This document shows positions 24,899-34,013 of a DNA stretch of 41,343 nucleotides, one piece after another. Location: contig JBFGVE010000010.1 of assembly GCA_041565275.1 (NCBI GenBank), positions 1 to 41,343 of the forward strand. Direction: 5' to 3'. This DNA comes from CAWUKT01 sp041565275 (lineage in GTDB: Bacteria; Bacteroidota; Bacteroidia; J057; JADKCL01). Position 1 is the stretch's first letter; each line of letters starts with the position of its first letter. The position numbers and the translations under genes are program-made. The notes under the pieces were generated by a model. That model searched no databases, was not told where the DNA came from, and saw only the letters and a program-made list of their open reading frames with translations.

Positions 24899-26524
24899 AT
24901 GCAGTACGATCTTTTACGCAATCCACTTTTAGCTTTGTTCCTTTTTGTTGGTTTTTATGCTAAGGGACAATACAAAATCAGGTATTCTCCTGATACTCTA
25001 ACTTTGAACCAAATCGGACTCTTTTCTTCCCAGGAACTGATCTATACGGGTATTCCAGGGCTGGAAATCGCCATTGCCGGTTATGTCAACGGCCGGGATA
25101 CTTCAGGACAGAGCGTTCAATCTGCATTTCTTCTCCAAACCAATTCAGACGGAGACCCCAAATTTTTCAGTTATTACCATGATACTACCGCTTTATTTTA
25201 TCCGGGAGCTCGAGGATATGGACTCTGTTTTGATGGTAACAGCCACTTTTACTTGGCGGTAGGAAGCAATGACAACTGTGTGATTATCAAAACTGATACA
25301 TCGGGGAACTTATTGTGGGCTAAAGATGGTGGGCACCACGATTTTAATGGAATTTTATATGACAATGGTGTTGTCGCGGCATTGGGGCAAAATGAAAGTT
25401 TTACCGGAGCCCATGACTACTCCATCACTCAGGTTGATGAGGCAGGGAGCAGTTCGGTTCCGGATATGATGTTTGGAACTACTGGGTTCGATGCTCCCAG
25501 GGCCTTCTCTAAAAGCCCCGACGGTTATGTGATGACTGGGTTTTCTGCCAGTGGTGCTGAAAGGAGAAATATGATGGTAAAAGCGGATAACAATTTGAAT
25601 GTCAATTGGTCTCGGGTCTGGAGGGTAGTGGACAAGCGGATGAGTGGAGAAGATATACTGACATTACCCAACTACGGTGGTTATTTTGTCACTGGAACTT
25701 TGGAGTCCTCGACGGGAGGATTGGACTCAATTTATATTATGAAAACGGATACGGGAGGAAATGTGCTTTGGATGAAATCTTATGGGCTGGAGAATTACGC
25801 TACACTTTTTTCAAGTTCCCTTGATTATGTCCCATCTACCGGCAATTTGTTGGTAGGAGGGGGCTATAAGGTAGGATCTTTTTCTAAAGGATATGTACTG
25901 TCAGTCGACAGGGACGGTAATTTTCTCTGGGCCAGAGATTATGCCAATCCTGATTCACTGATCGAAGAGTCGATCAGTGATATTGTAGTTTCTCCGGATG
26001 GGAATTATTTCTTTGCCACAGGCAATTATGTCCGATTTGACGGGGTCACCCTTACGAATAAGATCATCTCTTGGAAAGCACCAGTTAGCAATGGCAAAAT
26101 TGATTGTGATACATCGCTGGTTTTCGGAAGTCGCATTGCCTATCCCTTCGACGCTGATGTGGTCTTTACAGAACCCTTTAGTGAAAACAGTCCCTATCCC
26201 ATTGTTCCGGTACGGAATGGGCTAATGAATGATGAGGTAATCTGCTCTACAATGGTTAATGTTGCTGAGGCTATTCCCGACAAAGAACGGTTACGAGTTG
26301 TCAATCCAGTAAGGATGGAAATGATAATTGATTGTAATATGGACTTGGAACCTGGAATGCTGGAGTTGTGTGACTTGCAGGGAAAATTGCTTCTTAAAAG
26401 GAGAGTTGAGCCTGGAAATCAAATTATTAGAATTCCCGTATCTACTATTCCCGAAGGATTGTATTTTCTTACGCTGCGTTCCCAAGGCAGTGTATTAACC
26501 ACTAGAAAAATCCTTATCCACTGA
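24899..26524 (+). CDS. Secreted protein with type IX sorting domain
   Basis: 541 residues. Seen: signal peptide (LLALFLFVGFYAKGQ, cleavage near residue 24), then about 400 residues of repeated beta-propeller-like segments with recurring patterns such as IKTDTSGNLLWAKDGG, MKTDTGGNVLWMKSYG and SVDRDGNFLWARDYA, and a C-terminal Por-secretion/T9SS type A domain of about 80 residues (MLELCDLQGKLLLKRRV, IPEGLYFLTLRSQGS, ending ARKILIH-like TTRKILIH). It is therefore probably carried through the outer membrane by the type IX system and attached to the surface or released. The propeller repeats suggest a binding role; ligand unknown. It converges with the LacI gene, 4 bp between stops. Confidence 0.9.
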   Translation: MQYDLLRNPLLALFLFVGFYAKGQYKIRYSPDTLTLNQIGLFSSQELIYTGIPGLEIAIAGYVNGRDTSGQSVQSAFLLQTNSDGDPKFFSYYHDTTALFYPGARGYGLCFDGNSHFYLAVGSNDNCVIIKTDTSGNLLWAKDGGHHDFNGILYDNGVVAALGQNESFTGAHDYSITQVDEAGSSSVPDMMFGTTGFDAPRAFSKSPDGYVMTGFSASGAERRNMMVKADNNLNVNWSRVWRVVDKRMSGEDILTLPNYGGYFVTGTLESSTGGLDSIYIMKTDTGGNVLWMKSYGLENYATLFSSSLDYVPSTGNLLVGGGYKVGSFSKGYVLSVDRDGNFLWARDYANPDSLIEESISDIVVSPDGNYFFATGNYVRFDGVTLTNKIISWKAPVSNGKIDCDTSLVFGSRIAYPFDADVVFTEPFSENSPYPIVPVRNGLMNDEVICSTMVNVAEAIPDKERLRVVNPVRMEMIIDCNMDLEPGMLELCDLQGKLLLKRRVEPGNQIIRIPVSTIPEGLYFLTLRSQGSVLTTRKILIH

Positions 26525-26528
26525 AAGG

Positions 26529-27617
26529 CTAGCTGCAAGAACCCCGGTCTATCAGGGTGGTAGGAAGGTGTATCTGGTCTTTTAATCCGCCATTGTCTCC
26601 TCGCTCAATCCTGTCCAAGATTATTTCTACAGCTCTTGTTCCCATTTCTTCAATGGGTTGAGCTACCGCAGTAATGCCCGGCCTGACAATGCCAAAGAGA
26701 TCGCTGTCACCAAAACTAAGTAGTGCCACATCATCGGGAATGCTTTTTCCAATCATACTCAAGCAATTCAATGCTGCTATGGCAAGATTGTGGTCCAAGG
26801 TGTAAAGGGCCTCCACAGGATCTGGGCCCGACAACAACGGTGGGATAATCTGCTCAATGGCGGACTTAATGGCATTGTAAGGAATTTCAATATTGATAGA
26901 TCCATCGTAGGGTATGCCGCTGGATTTTAAGGCACTTCTATACCCCCGCTCTCGTTCGGTCATGCTGGCCAGGTGGGAAGGAGAAGTCCTTAGCAGAGCA
27001 ATCCGCTTTTTCCCTTTTCTGATCAAGTGCCCGACCGCCGCTTTACTTCCACCATAATTGTCAGCTGTAACAAAGGGGAATGCTTCATTGGGGATATAGC
27101 GGTCAATTAAGACCAGTGGGAAGTCATCTTTTTTGAGTTGAAGAATGTCTTCATTGTTTTCCAAGGTAGTTGAGAGAATGATCCCGTCCACCAAGCGACC
27201 ACGCAGCATCTGAATGAGTTCTTTTTCCCGGTCAACTTTCCCATCTGAACTGCTGAATAGACAGTAATATCCTTTTTTACTGGCAGCATCTTCTACGGAC
27301 CGGCACATACGTGCAGTAAAGACATTTGAGATGTCGGCAACGATCAGGCCAATGGTATAAGATCTGCCTGTTCGTAGACTTCTGGCCATGATGTTGGGTC
27401 TGTAATCCAACTCCCTGGCTTTGGCCCAAACGCGCTTTTGGGTATCTTCATTGATTCCATTTTCCTTACCCTTGTTGTTCAGGACCATGGAAACAAGTGT
27501 TTTAGATACTCCTAAAGCCTTGGCTATGTCAACGAGTGATGTCTTCTTTTTTTTCAATGGTAATCCTTGATCTGTAGATGTCTGAATTGGACGATTCAAT
27601 ACAGTTAAGCCGGACAA
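26529..27617 (-). CDS. LacI-family transcriptional regulator
   Basis: 362 residues. Domains: a 25-residue N-terminal extension, helix-turn-helix at about 26-48 (VDIAKALGVSKTLVSMVLN), hinge helix with the usual YRPNIMARSLRTGRS, and a periplasmic-binding-protein-like effector domain (about 85-362; GLIVADISNVF, DGIILSTTLE, ALLSFGDSDLFG). It probably senses a sugar or sugar derivative. No transporter, glycosidase or SusCD pair is near, so its target cannot be deduced from the neighbourhood. Starts further inside (before KKKKTSLVDI) have no ATG, so the first ATG is kept. It is 21 bp downstream of the M28 peptidase gene on the same strand and may be co-transcribed. Confidence 0.93.
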   Translation of the reverse strand: MSGLTVLNRPIQTSTDQGLPLKKKKTSLVDIAKALGVSKTLVSMVLNNKGKENGINEDTQKRVWAKARELDYRPNIMARSLRTGRSYTIGLIVADISNVFTARMCRSVEDAASKKGYYCLFSSSDGKVDREKELIQMLRGRLVDGIILSTTLENNEDILQLKKDDFPLVLIDRYIPNEAFPFVTADNYGGSKAAVGHLIRKGKKRIALLRTSPSHLASMTERERGYRSALKSSGIPYDGSINIEIPYNAIKSAIEQIIPPLLSGPDPVEALYTLDHNLAIAALNCLSMIGKSIPDDVALLSFGDSDLFGIVRPGITAVAQPIEEMGTRAVEIILDRIERGDNGGLKDQIHLPTTLIDRGSCS

Positions 27618-27638
27618 TTTTATCCAATTGTTGTATTG

Positions 27639-28958
27639 CTACCTCTTCATGATCCTGTTCATGAATTCAATACAAAGTCGATAGAGCTCATAGTATCTTG
27701 AGAACCGCATTTCTTCGTAAGTATCATGAACATCATGATAATGGGGGGGGCCACCCATGGTGAAGATAAATAAGGCAGGTACACCTTCTTTGACAAAGAA
27801 GTAATGGTCACTATTTGCACGGTTTCCATTTGGCTTGACTACTGGCACTGCATCTAATTCCTTATTGATCTTCTCCAGCAAAGCGAACTCTTCAGGAAAT
27901 TCATATCCTGCAACGGCAGTAATCCCTTCATCCCCGTTGGCCATCAGGTCCATGTTGAGGACAAAGACAGTTTCTTCAAGTGGTCTGAGGGGGTTTTTTA
28001 CATAATACCTGGAGCCGTGTAATCCGGCCTCTTCCGCCCCAAAAGCGATGAACAACATCGTATAATCCGGGCGATTACCGGGTCGAGCGTAGTGCTCAGC
28101 CAGAGCCAATAAGAGGGAAGTCCCGGAAGCATTGTCATTTCCACCGTAAAAAATCGCATCTCCTTGCTTGCCGAGGTGGTCGTAATGTGCACACAAGATC
28201 AACACCGAATCCGGATCTGTCTGGCCGGGGATCATCCCAATCACATTCTGAGTGGTAATCTTTGTCAATTTCGTATCAATCCCAATAGCTCCCGTCTTTG
28301 CCTTATTGTTGGGCAATTCGCTGGCCAAGACCTCCAGCACTGGAAAGTTCAAGGGTAGAGGATTGAATCCGGCAGTTAACTTCTCTTTTACGACGACAAA
28401 TCCCTCAGCTCCTAAGTGTCGGGCCATTTTTATTTTAACCTGATCATTCTTAAAATCTTTGTATTTCTCCACAAATCTCTTCCTCTTGGCCTTTTTGGGG
28501 GGCAATCCTGACCGAAACATCACAATTCCACCTTGGAAGTTCTTTTTGAGATCCTTGGGTAGCCCATACCCCAGATCATATACTTTGGTTTTCTCAATGG
28601 TTCCACGGCCGCTTATGGAAGCAGCGATGAACTGGCTCCCCTCCTCCAGATCTTTCCCATCCAGGCACAAAGCCAGTGTATCCACAATATTTGTAGAAAA
28701 AGAAAATGGCTGGAAATAAGGATTTTCAGATTCTTCCACTTCGTTTACAGGCTGCAATCCAAAGGATTTGAATTCACCGGCAATATATCGGGCCGCCTTC
28801 AGAGCACCGTTTTCCTGATAACCCCGGCCTGCCATTTCCGGGGCAGAAAGCACTCTGGCATGTCTCCTTCCCCTTTCCAATACTGTCGACCGGTCCGGCA
28901 TTTGACCCAATAAGATCATTGGAAAAAAGCAAATGAAAAGGAGGTAAGATTTCTTCAT
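27639..28958 (-). CDS. Secreted M28-family aminopeptidase
   Basis: 439 residues, zinc-dependent peptidase. Seen: signal peptide (MKKSYLLFICFFPMILLGQ), a PA-like insert at about 90-230 (GRGTIEKTKVYDLGYG, HLGAEGFVVVKE), then the catalytic domain from about 245 with the metal ligands in order: AHYDHLG (His, with catalytic Asp), GGNDNASG (bridging Asp), AFGAEEAGL (catalytic Glu and ligand Glu), LNMDLMA (Asp) and YHDVHDTYE (His). All expected residues are present. No C-terminal type IX sorting domain is seen, so it probably stays in the periplasm. It is transcribed divergently from the acyl-CoA ligase gene. Confidence 0.93.
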   Translation of the reverse strand: MKKSYLLFICFFPMILLGQMPDRSTVLERGRRHARVLSAPEMAGRGYQENGALKAARYIAGEFKSFGLQPVNEVEESENPYFQPFSFSTNIVDTLALCLDGKDLEEGSQFIAASISGRGTIEKTKVYDLGYGLPKDLKKNFQGGIVMFRSGLPPKKAKRKRFVEKYKDFKNDQVKIKMARHLGAEGFVVVKEKLTAGFNPLPLNFPVLEVLASELPNNKAKTGAIGIDTKLTKITTQNVIGMIPGQTDPDSVLILCAHYDHLGKQGDAIFYGGNDNASGTSLLLALAEHYARPGNRPDYTMLFIAFGAEEAGLHGSRYYVKNPLRPLEETVFVLNMDLMANGDEGITAVAGYEFPEEFALLEKINKELDAVPVVKPNGNRANSDHYFFVKEGVPALFIFTMGGPPHYHDVHDTYEEMRFSRYYELYRLCIEFMNRIMKR

Positions 28959-29069
28959 ATGATGTTGGATCCAAAAGAAGGCTAATTCTCATTGATAAAA
29001 TGCAATTTAAATGGTTTATTCTTATAATTACGACACTTTAGCTGAATTACAATCTCATTACAATTATAC

Positions 29070-30839
29070 ATGGAAGTCCAAAGGCTGTTCGACATTTTTC
29101 CCTATCAACTAGAGAAATACCCCAAAGGTGACGCCATCGCGGGTAAATTCGGGAATGTCTGGGAGACATTTTCTACCCAGCAGGTCATTGACATCACTGA
29201 TGGTATCGCTTTGGGTCTGCTCAAGATGGGATTTAAAAAAGGTGATTTTATCGGTTTGATCTCAGACAACTCTGTTGAATGGACGTTTGCAGACTTCGGA
29301 ATTCAAAAGATGGGTGGGATTGTCGTCCCCCTTTATCCCACTAGTTCAATTGAGGATGTTGAGTACATTACCGCCCATGCTGAGATCAAAGCGGTATTTG
29401 TCGGGAATGAGGAGTTATGTGTCAAGGTGAAGGCCGCCCAGTCCAAACTTCCTAGTGCACCCCGTATAATTACCTTTGAAGAAGTCCCGGGATACACCCA
29501 CTACAAGCAGATTATGGTCCCAGTCAGCAACGAGGGCCGAAAGGAACTCAAAGCCATTCAAGACACTATAGGTGCACATGGGATGGCAACCGTTATCTAT
29601 ACTTCCGGTACGACAGGCTTGCCCAAAGGTGTAATGCTGACCCACAATAATGTGATTTCCAACATTCTTGCCTCTATTGAGCGCGTCCCTGTCGACAGTC
29701 GGCATACAGCTCTTAGCTTTCTTCCCCTGAGCCATATTTATGAAAGGATGATCACATATATGTACTTCTTTTTGGGCATCTCCGTCTACTATGCAGAGTC
29801 CCTTGAAAAGATTGGTGATAACTTGAAAGAAATTCGTCCTCACGTCTTCACCGCAGTTCCACGGTTGCTGGAAAAGGTATTTGACAAGATCCTCGCCGGA
29901 GGCAATGAAAAAACTGGAGTTACCCATAAGATATTCAATTGGGCAGTGAATACCGCCTTGAAATGGGAGCCAGTGGGGAAGGGGCCTGGATATAAGCTGA
30001 AACTTAAGCTTGCAGACAAACTGGTCTTTTCCAAGATCCGTGCCAAGGCGGGACTCGACCGTATCCTTGCTGTAGCCTCTGGTTCTGCAAAACTACAAGA
30101 GCGGCTGGCCCGCTTTTACAATGCGATTGGAGTACCCACACTGGAGGGATATGGCCTCACTGAAACATCCCCGGTTATTTCGGTAAATTCTCTCGGAAAG
30201 GGAGGCATGAAGATAGGAACTGTAGGTAAAGTGATCTCGGGTGGTGAAGTCAAGATTTATCCGGATGGAGAGATTTGCTACAAAGGCCCCAATGTCATGA
30301 TGGGCTACTTTAAGGATGAAGCTAAGACGAAGGAGGTCATTGATGATAAAGGCTTTTTACACACAGGAGATATTGGGCTGGTCGACAAGCAGGGTTTCCT
30401 GAAGATCACCGACCGTAAGAAGGATATGTGGAAGACTTCCGGAGGCAAGTATGTTGCACCCGGAGTTATCGAAGATAAACTCAAACAATCCTATTTTATT
30501 GAACAGGCCGTTGTGGTGGGTGAAGGCCGGAGATTCCCAGGTGCACTCATCGTGCCCAACTTTGAACACCTCTACAATTGGCTAAAAGAAGAAGGCATTA
30601 ACTTCAACGAAGACATGCCGGCTGCAGTGGTCAGTATGGACAAGGTTAAGGCTAAGATCCAGTCGGAGGTAGATCGAGTGAACGAAAGTAGAGGAAAATG
30701 GGAAATGATCAAACGTTTTGAGTTGCTGTCTCACGAACTGACCATCGCGGGGGGCGAGTTGTCTCCCTCTATGAAGATCAAGCGCAAAATTGTACGGGAG
30801 AAATATGCAAAGGAGATCGATCAACTCTACAACTCATGA
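29070..30839 (+). CDS. Long-chain acyl-CoA ligase (AMP-forming)
   Basis: 589 residues. Activates fatty acids to acyl-CoA through an acyl-adenylate; probably associated with the cytoplasmic membrane. Seen: P-loop-like motif TVIYTSGTTGLPKGVMLTH near residue 175, LSFLPLSHIYERM, the adenylate motif GYGLTETSPVIS near 360, DGEICYKGPNVMMGY, LHTGDIGLVD near 430, the hinge ITDRKKDMWKTSGGK, and a final domain with MKIKRKIV containing the usual C-terminal Lys region. This form resembles the eubacterial FadD15-type long-chain ligases. It starts 111 bp from the divergent M28 gene and converges with typA. Confidence 0.95.
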   Translation: MEVQRLFDIFPYQLEKYPKGDAIAGKFGNVWETFSTQQVIDITDGIALGLLKMGFKKGDFIGLISDNSVEWTFADFGIQKMGGIVVPLYPTSSIEDVEYITAHAEIKAVFVGNEELCVKVKAAQSKLPSAPRIITFEEVPGYTHYKQIMVPVSNEGRKELKAIQDTIGAHGMATVIYTSGTTGLPKGVMLTHNNVISNILASIERVPVDSRHTALSFLPLSHIYERMITYMYFFLGISVYYAESLEKIGDNLKEIRPHVFTAVPRLLEKVFDKILAGGNEKTGVTHKIFNWAVNTALKWEPVGKGPGYKLKLKLADKLVFSKIRAKAGLDRILAVASGSAKLQERLARFYNAIGVPTLEGYGLTETSPVISVNSLGKGGMKIGTVGKVISGGEVKIYPDGEICYKGPNVMMGYFKDEAKTKEVIDDKGFLHTGDIGLVDKQGFLKITDRKKDMWKTSGGKYVAPGVIEDKLKQSYFIEQAVVVGEGRRFPGALIVPNFEHLYNWLKEEGINFNEDMPAAVVSMDKVKAKIQSEVDRVNESRGKWEMIKRFELLSHELTIAGGELSPSMKIKRKIVREKYAKEIDQLYNS

Positions 30840-30902
30840 GAGGAAAGGTCACTTATATACCAAGTTTAGTTCTCAACCACGAGGGCTGCATTTAGAAAAT
30901 AA

Positions 30903-32702
30903 TCAGCTTTTGGGAGCTCTTTTTCGCTCGTGCTCTTTCAAATAAATTTTGCGTAAACGAATGTTTGCAGGGGTAACTTCTACGTATTCGTCCCCTTTGA
31001 TGTATTCGAGCGCTTCTTCTAAACTGAGCCGGATGGGAGGAGCAATGCGCATTTTCTCATCTGTACCTGCGGCCCGCATGTTGGTAAGCTTTTTGGTCTT
31101 TACCACATTGACGACTAAGTCATCGGAACGGGTTGACTCTCCGAGAATCTGACCTTCATAAACCTGTTCACCCGGTGCGATGAAAAACTTACCTCTGTCA
31201 TGGAGTTTGTGAATGGAGAATGGAATGGCGGTACCTGTCTCATGTGCAATGAGAGACCCATTCCTGCGCTTGAGGATCTCACCTTTCCACGGTTCGAATT
31301 TTTCAAACCTATGCGTCATAACCGCTTCACCTTGTGTCTGGGTCAGCATTTCGCTTCTCAATCCGATAATGCCACGGGATGGGATCATGAAACTGAGCAA
31401 AGCCCTGTCTCCCTTCAATTCCATTGAAGTCATTTCCCCTTTGCGTTGGGTCACCAGATCAATGGCTTTGCCAGATAAGGCCTCTGGTACGTCAATATTG
31501 AGCTCTTCGACAGGCTCACATTTTTTGCCGTCAATTTCCTTTATGATCACTTGTGGTTGGCCTACCTGGAGTTCATAGCCTTCACGACGCATTGTTTCGA
31601 TCAAAACCGAAAGGTGAAGAATACCGCGTCCGTAGATCATGAAAGAGTCAGCACTACCAGTATCTTCCACTTTCAGTGCCAGGTTCTTTTCCAACTCCCG
31701 GTCCAGGCGGTCTTTCAGGTGGCGAGAAGTCACATATTTGCCTTCTTTTCCAAAGAAAGGGGAATTGTTGATGGTGAAAAGCATCGACATGGTTGGTTCG
31801 TCGATAGATATAGCCGGAAGGGCTTCAGGAACTTCAGGGTCGGTAACGGTATCTCCTATCTCGAAATTTTCGAGGCCTACCATAGCTATAATTTCGCCAG
31901 CATCAGCGGATTCTACCTTTTTCTTTCCCAATCCTTCGAATGCGAAAAGCTCCTTCAAGCGGGAATTCACCTTTGTTCCATCTCGCTTGACAAGGGTGAC
32001 AGGCATATTGGTCTGGACTTCTCCCCGAAAAAGGCGGCCGATAGCAATGCGGCCAACATAAGTGGAGTAATCCAATGATGTGATCTGCATTTGCAGAGCA
32101 CCTTCAGAAACTGCCGGAGGGGGGATGTGTTCAATGATCCCTTCAAGCAGTGCATTGATATTGTCCGTTGGTTTTTTATAATCCGTACTCATCCAGCCAT
32201 TTTTACCGGAACCATAGAAGACAGGGTAATCGAGCTGAGCTTCTGTGGCATCCAGGCTGAACATCAGGTCGAAAACCGCTTCGTTGACCTCTTCCGGCCT
32301 ACAATTGGGTTTATCAACTTTGTTGATGACCACGATGGGCTTTAAACCGAGGGCGATCGCTTTGGACAGAACAAACCGAGTTTGCGGCATTGGACCTTCA
32401 AAGGCATCTACCAGCAGAATTACCCCGTCCGCCATATTCAATACACGTTCTACCTCCCCACCAAAGTCGGAGTGACCGGGCGTATCGATAATATTGATTT
32501 TGTACCCTTTGTAGCGAACTGAAGCATTCTTGGAAAGGATCGTTATGCCACGTTCCCGCTCAAGGTCATTCGAGTCCATGATCAACTCACCAGGAGTTTC
32601 ATGATCCTTGAACAATTGGCCTTGAACGAGCATTTTGTCTACCAAAGTTGTTTTGCCATGGTCAACGTGGGCGATAATAGCAATGTTGCGCAGATTTTTC
32701 AT
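30903..32702 (-). CDS. typA: Translational GTPase TypA/BipA
   Basis: Ribosome-binding GTPase involved in ribosome assembly and stress response. 599 residues from the ATG at 32702; the frame is open 30 codons upstream, but MKNLRNIAIIAHVDHGKTT is the family N-terminus. Seen: G1 AHVDHGKTTLVD, G2 RERGITILSKNA, G3 DTPGHSDFGGEVER, G4 NKVDKP, then domains 2, 3 and 5 and the BipA-specific C-terminus (SLEEALEYIKGDEYVEVTP). The divergent TPR gene begins about 94 bp away. Confidence 0.97.
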   Translation of the reverse strand: MKNLRNIAIIAHVDHGKTTLVDKMLVQGQLFKDHETPGELIMDSNDLERERGITILSKNASVRYKGYKINIIDTPGHSDFGGEVERVLNMADGVILLVDAFEGPMPQTRFVLSKAIALGLKPIVVINKVDKPNCRPEEVNEAVFDLMFSLDATEAQLDYPVFYGSGKNGWMSTDYKKPTDNINALLEGIIEHIPPPAVSEGALQMQITSLDYSTYVGRIAIGRLFRGEVQTNMPVTLVKRDGTKVNSRLKELFAFEGLGKKKVESADAGEIIAMVGLENFEIGDTVTDPEVPEALPAISIDEPTMSMLFTINNSPFFGKEGKYVTSRHLKDRLDRELEKNLALKVEDTGSADSFMIYGRGILHLSVLIETMRREGYELQVGQPQVIIKEIDGKKCEPVEELNIDVPEALSGKAIDLVTQRKGEMTSMELKGDRALLSFMIPSRGIIGLRSEMLTQTQGEAVMTHRFEKFEPWKGEILKRRNGSLIAHETGTAIPFSIHKLHDRGKFFIAPGEQVYEGQILGESTRSDDLVVNVVKTKKLTNMRAAGTDEKMRIAPPIRLSLEEALEYIKGDEYVEVTPANIRLRKIYLKEHERKRAPKS

Positions 32703-32795
32703 TCGCTCGCAAAGATAGGCTGAAAGGTTTTGTTTGTTGTGAACTATTTGTTTTTTTTGTACGCTCGTTTTGAAGTCAGAGTAAACCCTCACAAG

Positions 32796-33521
32796 ATGGC
32801 TAAGAATAATGAAAAGTCTGGCAAGAAAATTGCCGATGAGTTGATTTATGAAGAAGAGGTCGGCGGTGAAGTACAGGCTGAAGCTGGTGACCGATCATTT
32901 ATTCAAAAGTATCAAAATCTGCTACTTCTGGGTATAGTTGCCTTCGTTGTGGCCGGCGCATATTTCTATACACAATGGGGAAGTGCAGATGAGGAAAACA
33001 TTGAGGCTTTGCAGGAAATGGCCATGGCGGAAGTCTATTACCAGCAGGATTCTGTTGGCCGTGCCATCACCGAGCAAATTCAGTTCTTGGGTTTTGAGTC
33101 TGTAATCGATCAATATGACGGGACCGATGCTGCCAATCTGGCTCGCTACTATGTGGGTACGGGTAAATTAAGGCTCGGTGAAATTGATGCCGGTATCAGC
33201 TACCTGGAAGAGTTTGAAAAGGGCGACAATATGGTTTCCGGTTCTGCCTGGGGAGCTTTGGGGTATGCTTATGAGCAAAAAGCCGACTTTGCCGGTGCGG
33301 CAGAAGCCTATCAGAAAGCAGCGGTAACACCTGCTGAGAACGACTTTACTACTCCTATGTACCTCATGGATGCTGCCCGCAATTTTGAGTCTGCAGGTAA
33401 TCCTGCCCGTGCATTGGAGATCTACCAGCAACTGAAGAAAAAATTTCCCCGTTACCAGTCAGTTGCTAACCAGACCGTCACCAAATACATTTATAAGTTG
33501 GGTGGTGAGACTGATGTCTGA
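32796..33521 (+). CDS. Membrane-anchored TPR protein (YfgM-like)
   Basis: 241 residues from the ATG at 32796 (an in-frame ATG at 32730 would add residues that look non-coding). Seen: a charged cytoplasmic start (MAKNNEKSGKK), one membrane segment at about 41-58 (NLLLLGIVAFVVAGAYFY), and a TPR-like region from about 70 to 235 (LARYYVGTGKLRLGEIDAGI, GALGYAYEQKADFAGAAEAY, NPARALEIYQQLKKKFP). The layout matches YfgM/BamD-like ancillary proteins that bind other envelope proteins; the partner here is unknown. It overlaps ribH by 8 bp, so the two are translationally coupled. Confidence 0.88.
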   Translation: MAKNNEKSGKKIADELIYEEEVGGEVQAEAGDRSFIQKYQNLLLLGIVAFVVAGAYFYTQWGSADEENIEALQEMAMAEVYYQQDSVGRAITEQIQFLGFESVIDQYDGTDAANLARYYVGTGKLRLGEIDAGISYLEEFEKGDNMVSGSAWGALGYAYEQKADFAGAAEAYQKAAVTPAENDFTTPMYLMDAARNFESAGNPARALEIYQQLKKKFPRYQSVANQTVTKYIYKLGGETDV

Positions 33522-34011
33522 TCAAGGGCACAACCTTTCACACATTAAGTACTTTGGTGATCAGGATCACTTCAAGGATCAAATCTCGATCGTGGTCAGT
33601 AAATGGAACGATGAGATCACCAACTCCCTTTACGAGGGGGCGAGAGAAACACTTCTGAAAGCAGGTGTTCCTCCTGGGAATGTCCACCACTTTCAAGTTC
33701 CTGGCTCTTATGAGCTCCCCCAGGGGGCGCAGTTCGTACTGGACAGTGTTCCGTCAACAGACGCCGTCATTTGTTTGGGGGTAGTCATTCAGGGAGAAAC
33801 CCGACATTTTGATTTTATTTGCAGTGCAGTTTCCAAGGGCCTCATGGATGTCGGCCTCAAATATAACCGCCCGGTTATATTTGGTGTGTTGACACCGGAT
33901 ACGCCACAGCAAGCCGAGGACCGTGCGGGCGGCAGGTATGGGAACAAGGGGGAGGAGGCAGCGGTCGCAGCCTTGGAGATGATCGACCTCTATCGCAGAC
34001 TCCACCCTTGA
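33514..34011 (+). CDS. ribH: 6,7-dimethyl-8-ribityllumazine synthase
   Basis: Penultimate step of riboflavin synthesis, condensing 5-amino-6-ribitylaminouracil with dihydroxybutanone phosphate; forms icosahedral or pentameric shells. 165 residues from the ATG at 33514, which overlaps the end of the TPR gene; the frame is open 17 codons upstream but that part is not family-like. Seen: VVSKWNDEITNSLYEGA, FQVPGSYELPQGA, CLGVVIQGETRHFDFI with the catalytic His, and FGVLTPDTPQQAEDRAGG with the final Asp/Arg region. No other rib gene is nearby. Confidence 0.96.
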   Translation: MSDQGHNLSHIKYFGDQDHFKDQISIVVSKWNDEITNSLYEGARETLLKAGVPPGNVHHFQVPGSYELPQGAQFVLDSVPSTDAVICLGVVIQGETRHFDFICSAVSKGLMDVGLKYNRPVIFGVLTPDTPQQAEDRAGGRYGNKGEEAAVAALEMIDLYRRLHP

Positions 34012-34013
34012 GG

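Noticed and set aside
26529..27617. Sugar-utilisation locus around the LacI regulator
   Set aside because: No transporter, SusC/SusD pair or glycosidase in the neighbourhood.
31213..32078. Long plus-strand frames opposite typA
   Set aside because: Shadows of a strongly biased conserved gene on the other strand.
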